Source of the DNA: Actinomycetales bacterium UBA1416
GTDB lineage: Bacteria; Actinomycetota; Actinomycetes; Actinomycetales; Actinomycetaceae
Reading direction: 5' to 3'
Length of the DNA: 21,679 bases
Assembly (NCBI GenBank): GCA_002304945.1
Contig: DBPQ01000051.1
Span: 43,898-65,576, forward strand
A program made the translations under genes and the position numbers. This document shows, in pieces, positions 7,785 through 14,929 of the stretch. The stretch's first letter is position 1; each line of letters begins with the position of its first letter. Below the pieces are notes generated by a model. The model had not been told where the DNA came from, did no database searches, and was given only the letters and a program-made list of their open reading frames with translations.

Positions 7785-8084
7785 ATGGCGACCGACTACG
7801 ACGCACCCCGTAAGAACGAGGAGGACCTCAACGAGGACTCCATCGAGGAACTGAAGGCCCGCCGTGCCGAGAAGAACGCCGCGGTCGTCGACGAGGACGA
7901 GACGGAGGCCGCCGAGGGCTTCGAGCTTCCCGGCGCGGACCTCTCCGGGGAGGAACTCTCGGTGCGCGTGCTGCCGCGCCAGGCGGACGAGTTCACCTGC
8001 TGGAAGTGCTTCCTCGTGCACCACCGCTCACAGCTCGCCTACGAGGAGGACGGGCACCCCGTGTGCTCCGAGTGCGCCGGCTGA
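7785..8084 (+). CDS. DUF4193 family zinc-ribbon-like protein
   Basis: 99 aa. The N-terminal two thirds are highly acidic and probably disordered. The C terminus holds two CxxC pairs, CWKC (72-75) and CSEC (94-97), spaced as in a zinc ribbon. The mycobacterial homologue Rv2699c sits in the same gene neighbourhood. Function is unknown; the small size, zinc ribbon and strong promoter would suit an abundant nucleic-acid- or RNA-polymerase-associated factor, but this is inference. Its stop codon abuts that of the convergent DUF3093 gene in the palindrome TGATCA. Confidence 0.9.
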   Translation: MATDYDAPRKNEEDLNEDSIEELKARRAEKNAAVVDEDETEAAEGFELPGADLSGEELSVRVLPRQADEFTCWKCFLVHHRSQLAYEEDGHPVCSECAG

Positions 8085-8522
8085 TCAGCGCCGGAGCACG
8101 GCGAGGGCGTCCGCCAGTTCCGCCGGCCGGTTCGAGCTGACCACCCAGTAGGGGGTCGGGTCCCGCGGATCCACGATCTCCACCCGCACCGCGCCGGCCG
8201 CGTAGGCCCGGTGGCACAGGTGGGCGCGGGCGTCGGCCTCCACCCCGAGCACCGCCCGCAGCCGCTCGCGGTCGAGCACCTCGACATCCCCGAGGAACTC
8301 GGGCTCGATGCGGGCGGAACCGGCACGGAACCCGTCCGCGTCGACGACGACGCTGGGGCTGGCCAGCAGCGCGACCGCCACGGTCGCCGCCCCCAGCACC
8401 AGCGCCACGAGCGCGGCGACGAGCGGGGACAACGGCAGCAGGATCAGCCCGAACGACGCCCCCGCGAAAGCGGCGAGAGCCAGCAGGGGCAGGGAGGGCT
8501 GGACGCGTTCGTGGTACGGCAC
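8085..8522 (-). CDS. DUF3093 family membrane protein
   Basis: 145 aa from GTG 8522, beginning MPYHERVQPSLPLLA, which matches the YxER-type start I recall for the family. Two adjacent hydrophobic helices occupy roughly residues 11-31 and 34-54, followed by a soluble domain of about 90 residues. Function is unknown. Start evidence is indirect: no closer in-frame start exists and GGGAGG directly abuts the GTG, too close for a normal ribosome-binding site. A weak GAGAGT six bases upstream could make the mRNA leaderless. In mycobacteria and streptomycetes this gene normally neighbours dut; here the next gene is DUF3710. Confidence 0.85.
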   Translation of the reverse strand: MPYHERVQPSLPLLALAAFAGASFGLILLPLSPLVAALVALVLGAATVAVALLASPSVVVDADGFRAGSARIEPEFLGDVEVLDRERLRAVLGVEADARAHLCHRAYAAGAVRVEIVDPRDPTPYWVVSSNRPAELADALAVLRR

Positions 8523-8573
8523 CCTCCCACTCTCGCACGGGAACCCGCGCCCGTTCCACGGCCCCGCCCGCGG

Positions 8574-8597
8574 TACAGTGGTTCGACGATTGGAGGG
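8574..8597 (+). promoter_or_regulatory. -10 element and ribosome-binding site for the DUF3710 operon
   Basis: TACAGT at 8574-8579 would start transcription near 8586. GGAGGG at 8592-8597 is a good Shine-Dalgarno sequence six to seven bases before ATG 8604. Confidence 0.55.
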
Positions 8598-8603
8598 GAT
8601 GAG

Positions 8604-9275
8604 ATGGGCCTGTTCTCCCGGCGCAGGATCGAGGAACCCGAGGAGGAGGTGGCCGAGGAGGCCGCCGCCACGGGTCCCGGACCGTTCGACGTCGCCGACG
8701 TCCCCGAGCTCGGTGGACGCATCGACCTCGGCGCGCTGCGCATCCCTCCCCGTCCGGGCATGCAGGTGCGGGTGGAACTCGACCGGGCCACCCGCAAACC
8801 GGTCTCGCTGACGCTGACCGATGGCGCCTCGGCGCTCCAGCTGCAGGCCTACGCGGCACCGCGGTCCTCCTCCCTCTGGGATGAGATCCGGCCCGAGCTC
8901 GCCCGTTCCGTCACGGACAGGTCGGGGACCTGCGATGAGGTCCCCGGGGTCTTCGGTCGCGAGCTGCTCGCCCGCATGCCGGTGACCACGCAGGGCGGTA
9001 CGGGGCTGCGGGCCGTCCGGTTCGTCGGCATCGACGGGCCGCGGTGGATGATCCGCGGCGCGTTCTCGGGAAAGGCGGCCCTCGACACCGAGGCGGCCGC
9101 ACCGCTCGAGGAGGTGCTCCGCGACGTCGTCGTGGTCCGCGGGCCCCACGCCCGCCCGCCGCGGGAGGTGCTCGTGCTCACGCTGCCCGGCACCACCCCC
9201 GCCCCCGAGGAGGCTCCGTCCGACGACCCGCTCGGTATCCTGCGCCGCGGCCCCGAGATCACCGAGATCCGATGA
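8604..9275 (+). CDS. DUF3710 family protein
   Basis: 223 aa, soluble. A basic start (MGLFSRRR) leads to an acidic linker, then the conserved DUF3710 core from about residue 27 (GPFDVADVPELGGRIDLGAL) to about 190 (DVVVVRGPHARPPREVLVLTLP). No catalytic motif is recognisable. The mycobacterial homologue is Rv2696c. It is the first gene of a three-gene run; its stop overlaps the next start as ATGA, so the OB-fold gene is probably translationally coupled. Function is unknown. Confidence 0.9.
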   Translation: MGLFSRRRIEEPEEEVAEEAAATGPGPFDVADVPELGGRIDLGALRIPPRPGMQVRVELDRATRKPVSLTLTDGASALQLQAYAAPRSSSLWDEIRPELARSVTDRSGTCDEVPGVFGRELLARMPVTTQGGTGLRAVRFVGIDGPRWMIRGAFSGKAALDTEAAAPLEEVLRDVVVVRGPHARPPREVLVLTLPGTTPAPEEAPSDDPLGILRRGPEITEIR

Positions 9276-9613
9276 GCTGGTGGCGCAGGCTGCTCGCGCC
9301 GCGCGGGGACCTGGAGGCGCAGGACCGGGGCATCCCCGGAGTCGGTGCGGAACCGATCGGGGGCCTCGCCCGCCGCGCGCACGCGCGGATCGCCGGTCAC
9401 ATCGTCTCGGTCACCCACCAACCGAAGGGCGCGACCCCCGCGCTGGTCGCTCGGATCAGCGACGGGAGCGGCACCATCGGCCTCGTGTTCCTCGGGCGCT
9501 CCGACGTCCCGGGGATCGAGCCGGGGCGGCGGATCGTCGCGTCCGGCACCGTGGGTGAGGACAGCGGCCTGCCCATCATCCTGAATCCGACCTACGAGCT
9601 GCTCCCGAGGTGA
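9272..9613 (+). CDS. OB-fold nucleic-acid-binding domain protein
   Basis: 113 aa. After a short basic N terminus (MSWWRRLLAPRG), residues about 40-110 form a single OB-fold: HARIAGHIVSVTH, ARISDGSGTIGLVFLGR, IEPGRRIVASGTV. This pattern resembles OB folds of DNA/RNA-binding proteins such as the RecG wedge or tRNA anticodon-binding type. ATG 9272 overlaps the DUF3710 stop codon. The mycobacterial counterpart is Rv2694c. The partner and specificity are unknown; being the only soluble nucleic-acid-binding protein between DUF3710 and a membrane protein is unusual. Confidence 0.88.
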   Translation: MSWWRRLLAPRGDLEAQDRGIPGVGAEPIGGLARRAHARIAGHIVSVTHQPKGATPALVARISDGSGTIGLVFLGRSDVPGIEPGRRIVASGTVGEDSGLPIILNPTYELLPR

Positions 9614-9616
9614 GGC

Positions 9617-10291
9617 ATGACTGAGGAGAGGGCGGGCAGGGGCGTCGGCCAGCTCGCGGCCGAGGAATTCGACTTCATGGCGGCCGTGGGGGGCGTGCGG
9701 GGCCTGGTGGAATCCATCGCCCCCGGACTGGTGTTCGTGGTCGTCTTCCTCATCACCCGCGAGCTGCTCCCCGCGCTCGTCGCCTCCTCGGCGCTGGCCG
9801 TTCTCGCGGTGGTCGTCCGCCTGGTCCAGCGCACCCCCCTCACGCAGGCGTTCAGCGGGATGCTCGGCGTCGCGATCTCGGTGGTGTGGGCCTGGCAGAC
9901 AGGCGAGGCCGCCAACTTCTTCCAGTGGGGGCTGTGGGTCAACGCCGCCTACCTGGTGGGGACGGTCCTCTCGATCCTCGTCCGGTGGCCGCTCGTGGGC
10001 GCCATCGTGGCGCTGATCCGGGGTGAGTGGGAGGGCTGGCGCTCCTCGCCGATGTACCGCCGCTACGTGATGGCCACGTGGTTGTGGGCCGGGCTGTTCG
10101 CCGCCCGCCTCGCCGTGCAGGTGCCGTTGCTGCTCGACGACGCCGTCGGCTGGCTCGGCACCGCGAAGCTCCTCATGGGCGTGCCCCTGTTCGCGGTCGT
10201 GATCTGGCTGACCTGGCTGATGGTGCGGGAACCGGAGGAACTCAGGGAGCCAGCGTCCGCTGGATCTCCCCCAGGTACTCCTCCGCATTAG
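9617..10291 (+). CDS. DUF3159 family polytopic membrane protein
   Basis: 224 aa with about five to six hydrophobic segments, including GLVFVVVFLI, LPALVASSALAVLAVVV, MLGVAISVVWAW, WVNAAYLVGTVLSILV and GVPLFAVVIWLTWLMV. A conserved hydrophilic loop reads WEGWRSSPMYRRY. It starts three bases after the OB-fold gene stop. The mycobacterial homologue is Rv2693c. Function is unknown; neighbouring RCK proteins make a link to ion transport conceivable but nothing in the sequence shows it. The last 16 codons overlap the end of the convergent RCK gene by 50 bp, giving a proline-rich tail (SAGSPPGTPPH) unlikely to be conserved. Confidence 0.9.
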   Translation: MTEERAGRGVGQLAAEEFDFMAAVGGVRGLVESIAPGLVFVVVFLITRELLPALVASSALAVLAVVVRLVQRTPLTQAFSGMLGVAISVVWAWQTGEAANFFQWGLWVNAAYLVGTVLSILVRWPLVGAIVALIRGEWEGWRSSPMYRRYVMATWLWAGLFAARLAVQVPLLLDDAVGWLGTAKLLMGVPLFAVVIWLTWLMVREPEELREPASAGSPPGTPPH

Positions 10292-10907
10292 CGTCGACGA
10301 CGAGCAGCAGTTCGTCCCCGGCCTCGAGGGTGTCGTCGGGGGACGGCGGGATCGGCCGGTCGCCCCGGATGATGGCCGCCAGCACCGTGGATCCCGGCCA
10401 CCGGATCGAGGCGACCCGCCGGCCGATGACGGGGGAGTCCCCGGGCAGGGTGATCTCGTGGATGGAGGCGCCCGACTGGTGGAACGTGAAGATCTTCACC
10501 AGGTCCCCGACGCTCACCGCCTCCTCGACGAGCGAGGTCATGATCCGGGGGGTGGAGACCTGCACGTCCACCCCCCAGGAGCGGTCGAACATCCACTCGT
10601 TCTTGGGATTGTTCACGCGGGCGACCACGCGGGGGACCGCGAACTCGGTCTTGGCGATGAGCGAGATGACGAGGTTGGCCTTGTCGTCCCCGGTGGCGGC
10701 GACGACCACGTCCGCCTCGGCCACCTCCGCGTCCGCCAGCGCACTGGGCTCACAGGCGTCCGCGAGCAGCCAGTCGGCGTCCGCCACGGAGGCGATCTTC
10801 ATGGCGGCGGGCAGCTTGTCGATGAGGGTGACCTCGTGACCGTGCGCGAGCAGTTCCCGCGCGATCGAGCGGCCGACCGAGCCGGCTCCGGCGATGACGA
10901 CTCGCAT
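10242..10907 (-). CDS. TrkA-like RCK-domain potassium regulator (second of pair)
   Basis: 221 aa. The N-terminal RCK_N Rossmann domain has GAGSVG (7-12) and Asp30 at the end of the second strand, typical of NAD(H)/nucleotide binding. Residues about 140-221 form a TrkA_C domain (ITLPGDSPVIGRRV, DTLEAGDELLLVV). Such proteins gate K+ channels or transporters in response to nucleotides. ATG 10907 overlaps the stop of the upstream RCK gene as TGATG, so the pair is coupled. Both proteins are exactly 221 aa, which fits an ancient duplication. They correspond to the mycobacterial pair CeoB/CeoC (Rv2691/Rv2692). No TrkH-type channel is in the window; the divergent KimA-like permease is the obvious partner candidate. 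Confidence 0.93.
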   Translation of the reverse strand: MRVVIAGAGSVGRSIARELLAHGHEVTLIDKLPAAMKIASVADADWLLADACEPSALADAEVAEADVVVAATGDDKANLVISLIAKTEFAVPRVVARVNNPKNEWMFDRSWGVDVQVSTPRIMTSLVEEAVSVGDLVKIFTFHQSGASIHEITLPGDSPVIGRRVASIRWPGSTVLAAIIRGDRPIPPSPDDTLEAGDELLLVVDANAEEYLGEIQRTLAP

Positions 10908-11572
10908 CAGTCCTCCTTCGAGGGTTCGGCCATGAACCGGCGTTGCACCCGGGGCAGGTCCTCGCCGAGCGCGGTGACGAACACGACGTCGTTCTCCTGG
11001 ATCACGGTCGTGGCGGTGGGCACCATGCCCTTCCCGAGCCTGGTCAGGTGGGAGACCCGGGCGCCGGTGGCCGCCTCCAGCGCGCCGACCGTGTGGCCGA
11101 TCCACGCCGGGTGGTGGTCCACGGACGCGAGGCTGACGAGCCCGGAGGCGTCGCGGTACTCCACCTGCGCTCCCTTCGGCAGGAGCCGGCGGAGGAACTG
11201 GTCCGCGGTCCACCGCACGGTGGCCACGGTCGTGATCCCGAGCCGCTGGTAGACCTCCGCCCGGCGGGGGTCGTAGATGCGGGCCACCACGCGCTTGACA
11301 CCGAACGTCTCGCGCGCGACACGCGCGGTCAGGATGTTCGAGTTGTCCCCGTTGGAGACCGCGGCGAGCGCCCAGGCGTCCTCGATGCCCGCCTGCAGGA
11401 GGGCATCCCGGTCGAAGCCCATCCCGGTGATGCGCCGGCCGGAGAACTCGGCGGGCAGGCGCCGGAAGGCGTCGGCGTCCTGGTCGATCACGGCGACCGA
11501 GTGCCCGGACTCGTCCAACTGCGTGGCCAGCAGCGCGCCCACGCGACCGCAGCCCATGATCACGAAATGCAC
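10907..11572 (-). CDS. TrkA-like RCK-domain potassium regulator (first of pair)
   Basis: 221 aa from GTG 11572, reading MHFVIMGCGRVG. The Rossmann signature is GCGRVG (7-12) with Asp30, followed by conserved SNGDNSNILTARVAR. A TrkA_C domain follows (HTVGALEAATGARVSHLTR, ENDVVFVTA). The reading frame stays open upstream to 11719, but the GTG is supported by TAGCGT seven bases before it and by homology starting at the first beta strand. It is the promoter-proximal gene of the RCK pair and lies divergent from the KimA-like permease across 73 bp. Confidence 0.93.
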   Translation of the reverse strand: MHFVIMGCGRVGALLATQLDESGHSVAVIDQDADAFRRLPAEFSGRRITGMGFDRDALLQAGIEDAWALAAVSNGDNSNILTARVARETFGVKRVVARIYDPRRAEVYQRLGITTVATVRWTADQFLRRLLPKGAQVEYRDASGLVSLASVDHHPAWIGHTVGALEAATGARVSHLTRLGKGMVPTATTVIQENDVVFVTALGEDLPRVQRRFMAEPSKED

Positions 11573-11579
11573 AGGCCCG

Positions 11580-11585
11580 ACGCTA
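11580..11585 (-). promoter_or_regulatory. -10 element for the RCK gene pair (leaderless)
   Basis: On the minus strand TAGCGT is followed by seven bases and then GTG 11572. Its upstream region is shared with the divergent permease promoter. Confidence 0.55.
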
Positions 11586-11631
11586 CTCCATCCACGGGAC
11601 CAAGGTGTCCGCGACGCCGTCCACACGGGCT

Positions 11632-11637
11632 TAGCAT
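11632..11637 (+). promoter_or_regulatory. -10 element for the KimA-like permease gene (leaderless)
   Basis: TAGCAT ends eight bases before GTG 11646. The -10s of the two divergent promoters are 46 bp apart, so their -35 regions must lie back to back. Confidence 0.5.
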
Positions 11638-11645
11638 GTGTTCTC

Positions 11646-13625
11646 GTGACGGATATCGCCGACGCCGCGAAACGGCTCCTCGTCGGGAGGCCGATGCGGT
11701 CCGAGATGCTGGGCCACACCCTGCTCCCGAAGCGGATCGCGCTCCCGGTGTTCGCCTCCGACGCGCTGTCCTCCGTCGCCTACGCCCCGGACGAGATCCT
11801 CCTGACCCTGGCCTTCGCCGGGCTGGCCGCCGTCACCATCTCCCCGTGGGTCGCGCTCGCCGTCGTCGTGGTGCTCGGGACCGTCATCGCCTCCTACCGC
11901 CAGAACGTGCACGCCTACCCCTCCGGGGGCGGCGACTACGAGGTGGCCTCCGAGAACCTCGGCAAGAAGGCCGGACTCGCGGTGGCGAGTGCGCTCCTCG
12001 TCGACTACGTCCTCACGGTCGCGGTCTCCATCTCGTCGGCGTCGCAGTACGTCGCCTCCGCCCTCCCGGCCCTGCGCGGGCTGGAGGTCGAGATGGCGGT
12101 GGCCGTCGTCGTCCTCCTCGCGATCGCGAACCTGCGTGGCCTGCGCGAGTCCGGCCGGGCGTTCGCCGTCCCCACCTACATCTACATGATCGCGATCGGA
12201 TCGATGTCGGTGGCAGGGTTCGTCCAGTACCTGACCGGGAACCTCGGGCGGGCGGAGAGCGCCGCCTACGAGATCGTTCCCCAGAGCGCCTTCGACCAGG
12301 GGCTCGTCGGCCTCGCCGGGGGCTTCCTCGTGCTCCGGGCGTTCTCCTCGGGCTGCGCGGCCCTCACGGGGGTGGAGGCGATCTCCAACGGCGTGCCCTC
12401 GTTCCAGAAGCCCAAGTCGCGCAATGCCGCCACGACGCTCCTCCTGCTCGGCGTGATCGCCGCCTCGATGCTGATGTCGGTGGTGGTGCTGGCCCGGCTG
12501 ACCGGGGTGCGCTTTGTCGAGTCACCCGCCGAGCAGCTCATGCTGGACGGGGCCACCGTGGGGGAGTCCTACCACCAGAGCCCCGTGATCGGGCAGATCG
12601 CGCAGACCGTGTTCGCCGGCCTGCCGGTGATGTTCTACCTGGTCACCGCCGTCACCGGCCTCATCCTGGTCCTCGCGGCCAACACGGCGTTCAACGGCTT
12701 CCCGGTGCTCGGTTCGATCCTCGCCCGGGACGAGTTCCTGCCGCGCCAGCTCCACACCCGGGGCGACCGGCTCGTGTTCTCCAACGGAATCGTCCTCCTC
12801 ACGGTCGGCGCCGTGGCGCTGATCGTCGCGTTCGACGCCGAGGTGACGCGGCTCATCCAGCTCTACATCGTCGGGGTGTTCATCTCCTTCACCACCTCCC
12901 AGCTCGGGATGGTGCGGCATTGGACCCGCATGCTCCGCTCGGAGTACGCGAAGGACGCGCGCCGCCGCATGGCCCGGTCGCGGCTCATCAACGGGTTCGG
13001 GTTCGTGATGACGGGCGTGGTGCTCGTCATCGTGCTCATCACGAAGGCCCCCCAGGGGGCGTGGATCACGCTCATCATGATGGCCGTCATCTTCCTCACG
13101 ATGCTCGGCATCCACCTGCACTACGAGCGCCTCAACCAGGAGTTGCGGGTGCTCGACGCGCAGCAGGCACGGGCTCTGCCCGCCCGCACCCACGGCGTCG
13201 TCCTGGTCTCCAAGCTCCACCAGCCGGCGCTGCGCGCCATCGCGTACGCGCGGGCCACCCGCCCCAACACGCTCGAGGCGGTCCACGTCGCGGTGGACGG
13301 CGACGAGGTCGCAGGGCTCCGCCGCCAGTGGGACGAGTTCTCGGTTCCCGTGCCCCTGACGATCCTCGCCTCGCCCTACCGGGAGATCACCCGCCCGATC
13401 GTGGAGTACATCCGCGGCCTGCGCCGTTCGACCCCCCGGGACCTCGTGGTCGTCTTCGTGCCGGAGTACGTGGTGACCAAGTGGTGGGAGCAGTTGCTCC
13501 ACAACCAGAGCGCCCTGCGCCTGAAGGCCCGCCTCCTGTTCGTCCCCGGCGTCGTGATGGCCTCGGTGCCCTTCCAGCTGGAGGCCGTCGACTCGCTGGA
13601 CGCCCCCGCCGTGCCGGACGAGTGA
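11646..13625 (+). CDS. APC-superfamily permease, KimA-like probable potassium transporter
   Basis: 659 aa: about twelve membrane helices (roughly residues 28-490) and a cytosolic C-terminal domain of about 160 residues starting near RALPARTHGVVLVSKL. The N terminus (LLVGRPMRSEML, then FASDALSSVAYAPDEIL) strongly resembles Bacillus subtilis KimA/YdaO, a K+/H+ symporter. Residues I recall as important for K+ in KimA (Asp36, Tyr43, Asp117, Thr121) have counterparts at a constant offset of three: Asp39, Tyr46, Asp120 and Thr124. The gene faces two RCK potassium regulators, which supports a role in K+ uptake. Amino-acid transport, the usual database label for APC proteins, is the alternative. GTG 11646 is chosen because a -10 precedes it and KimA homology begins there. 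The stop overlaps the methyltransferase start as TGATG. Confidence 0.88.
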   Translation: MTDIADAAKRLLVGRPMRSEMLGHTLLPKRIALPVFASDALSSVAYAPDEILLTLAFAGLAAVTISPWVALAVVVVLGTVIASYRQNVHAYPSGGGDYEVASENLGKKAGLAVASALLVDYVLTVAVSISSASQYVASALPALRGLEVEMAVAVVVLLAIANLRGLRESGRAFAVPTYIYMIAIGSMSVAGFVQYLTGNLGRAESAAYEIVPQSAFDQGLVGLAGGFLVLRAFSSGCAALTGVEAISNGVPSFQKPKSRNAATTLLLLGVIAASMLMSVVVLARLTGVRFVESPAEQLMLDGATVGESYHQSPVIGQIAQTVFAGLPVMFYLVTAVTGLILVLAANTAFNGFPVLGSILARDEFLPRQLHTRGDRLVFSNGIVLLTVGAVALIVAFDAEVTRLIQLYIVGVFISFTTSQLGMVRHWTRMLRSEYAKDARRRMARSRLINGFGFVMTGVVLVIVLITKAPQGAWITLIMMAVIFLTMLGIHLHYERLNQELRVLDAQQARALPARTHGVVLVSKLHQPALRAIAYARATRPNTLEAVHVAVDGDEVAGLRRQWDEFSVPVPLTILASPYREITRPIVEYIRGLRRSTPRDLVVVFVPEYVVTKWWEQLLHNQSALRLKARLLFVPGVVMASVPFQLEAVDSLDAPAVPDE

Positions 13626-14848
13626 TGCTCGACCTCCAGCTCCTGCGGGAGGCCCACGGCGGCTTCTGCGTCGCCCGGCACGAGGGCAAGGTCGTGTTCG
13701 TGCGCGGCGGGTTGCCGGGCGAGCGGGTCCGGGCCGTCGTCACGGCGGAGGGTGCGCGGCACGACACCGCCCGCGTCGTCGAGGTCCTCGACCCCTCACC
13801 GGATCGCGTCGAGCACGTCTGGCCGGCGGCGGCGCGTGAGGACGTCGGAGGGGCGGACCTGGGGCACGTCCGTCCGGCCGCCCAGCTGACCTGGAAGGCC
13901 AACGTGATCGCCGACGTGATGGCCCGGATCGGCGGGCCCGCGGTGGTGGAGGCCCTCCCCGGCCCCACGGCCGTGCGGGCGGTCGGCGATCCGTCGGTCG
14001 GCAGCCGCACCCGCGTGTCCTTCACGGTCGACGACGCCGGCCGCCTCGCCATGCGGCGTCCCCGGAGCCACGACCTGGTCGCCGTCCGGGAGATGCCGCT
14101 CGCGGTTCCCGGACTCGCCGCCCTCGACCTCTTCGCCGGGGCGTGGGGCTGGGTGCCCGGGGACCGGGTCACCGCGGTCGTCCCGAGCGGCTCCCCACCC
14201 GTCGTCGTCACCGGGGCAGGCGTCCTCGCGGCACCGGGCAGGGAGGCGGAGCGCCGGGTCCGGGAGCGGGTGCCCCACGAGGGGGAGGATCTGCGCTACG
14301 TGGTCGACGCGGCCGGCTTCTGGCAGGTGCACCGCGAGGCACCGGAGACCCTCGTCCATCAGGTGCTGGCGGGCGCGGCGCTCACGGGAGGGGAGCGCGT
14401 GCTCGAGCTGTTCGCCGGGGCGGGCCTGCTGACGCTCCCACTCGCCCGGGCCGTCGGAGCACGGGGCGAGGTCGTCTCCGTCGAGGGCTCGCGCACCGCC
14501 GTCGACGACGCCACCGTGACCCTGGCCGCGCTGCCGCACGCCCGGGTGCGCCGGGCCCGCGCCGATGCGCGGACGGTGGGCCGGCTCCCGGGGCCGCTCG
14601 ACGTCGTCGTCCTGGATCCGCCGCGCACCGGCGCGGGCCGGGACCTCGTGCGCGCCGTCGCCGCGCACGCCCCGGAGCGCATCGTGTACGTCGCCTGCGA
14701 TCCGGCCGCGCTCGTCCGCGACCTGCGGGACCTCGTCGGCGGGTACGCGATCACCGCGTTCACGGCGCTCGACCTCTTCCCCCACACCCACCACGTCGAG
14801 ATCGTGGCCGTCCTCCAGCGCCACGCGGGCACCGGGGCGAGTCACTAG
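13625..14848 (+). CDS. TRAM-domain class I SAM-dependent RNA (uracil-5-)methyltransferase
   Basis: 407 aa, TrmA/RlmD family: SAM-dependent C5 methylation of a uridine in rRNA or tRNA. A TRAM RNA-binding domain occupies about residues 1-60 (AHGGFCVARHEGKVVFVRGGLPGERVR). The catalytic domain has the SAM motif ELFAGAGLLTLPLA (FAGAG at 263-267), DPPRTG (331-336) and nucleophile Cys358 in YVACDPAAL. The cysteine cluster that binds an Fe-S centre in RlmD is absent: the region reads REDVGGADLGHV and only Cys15 and Cys358 exist in the whole protein. It is translationally coupled to the permease upstream (TGATG). The mycobacterial counterpart is Rv2689c. The target nucleotide cannot be assigned. Confidence 0.92.
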   Translation: MLDLQLLREAHGGFCVARHEGKVVFVRGGLPGERVRAVVTAEGARHDTARVVEVLDPSPDRVEHVWPAAAREDVGGADLGHVRPAAQLTWKANVIADVMARIGGPAVVEALPGPTAVRAVGDPSVGSRTRVSFTVDDAGRLAMRRPRSHDLVAVREMPLAVPGLAALDLFAGAWGWVPGDRVTAVVPSGSPPVVVTGAGVLAAPGREAERRVRERVPHEGEDLRYVVDAAGFWQVHREAPETLVHQVLAGAALTGGERVLELFAGAGLLTLPLARAVGARGEVVSVEGSRTAVDDATVTLAALPHARVRRARADARTVGRLPGPLDVVVLDPPRTGAGRDLVRAVAAHAPERIVYVACDPAALVRDLRDLVGGYAITAFTALDLFPHTHHVEIVAVLQRHAGTGASH

Positions 14849-14861
14849 GCTGGAGGAGTCC

Positions 14862-14880
14862 GGTGGACAGGCCGTCCACC
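14862..14880 (+). other. Inverted repeat / hairpin between methyltransferase and acn
   Basis: GGTGGAC, a five-base loop AGGCC, and GTCCACC form a perfect 7-bp stem 14 bases after the methyltransferase stop codon. No T tract follows. It could act as a weak terminator for the upstream gene, or as a DNA site overlapping the acn -35 region. Confidence 0.4.
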
Positions 14881-14893
14881 CCGCCAGTATCTT
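14864..14893 (+). promoter_or_regulatory. acnA: Putative acn promoter
   Basis: TGGACA (14864-14869) and TATCTT (14888-14893) are separated by 18 bases and resemble a sigma-A -35/-10 pair. The start would be near 14900, giving a leader of about 30 bases with GAGGAG at 14919-14924, five bases before GTG 14930. A second candidate -10, TAGGCT at 14846-14851, overlaps the upstream stop codon. Confidence 0.5.
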
Positions 14894-14904
14894 GATATCG
14901 AGAT
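14889..14904. promoter_or_regulatory. Palindromic operator candidate at the acn promoter
   Basis: ATCTTGATATCGAGAT is a 16-bp inverted repeat with one mismatched pair. It covers the putative -10 and transcription start, the classic position for a repressor. The regulator is not encoded next to acn here. Confidence 0.5.
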
Positions 14905-14929
14905 TTCGACGACGAACCGAGGAGACCCC

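Noticed and set aside
14862..14880. Classical rho-independent terminator after the methyltransferase
   Set aside because: The stem is perfect but no T tract follows and it overlaps the acn promoter candidate, so it is listed only as an inverted repeat.
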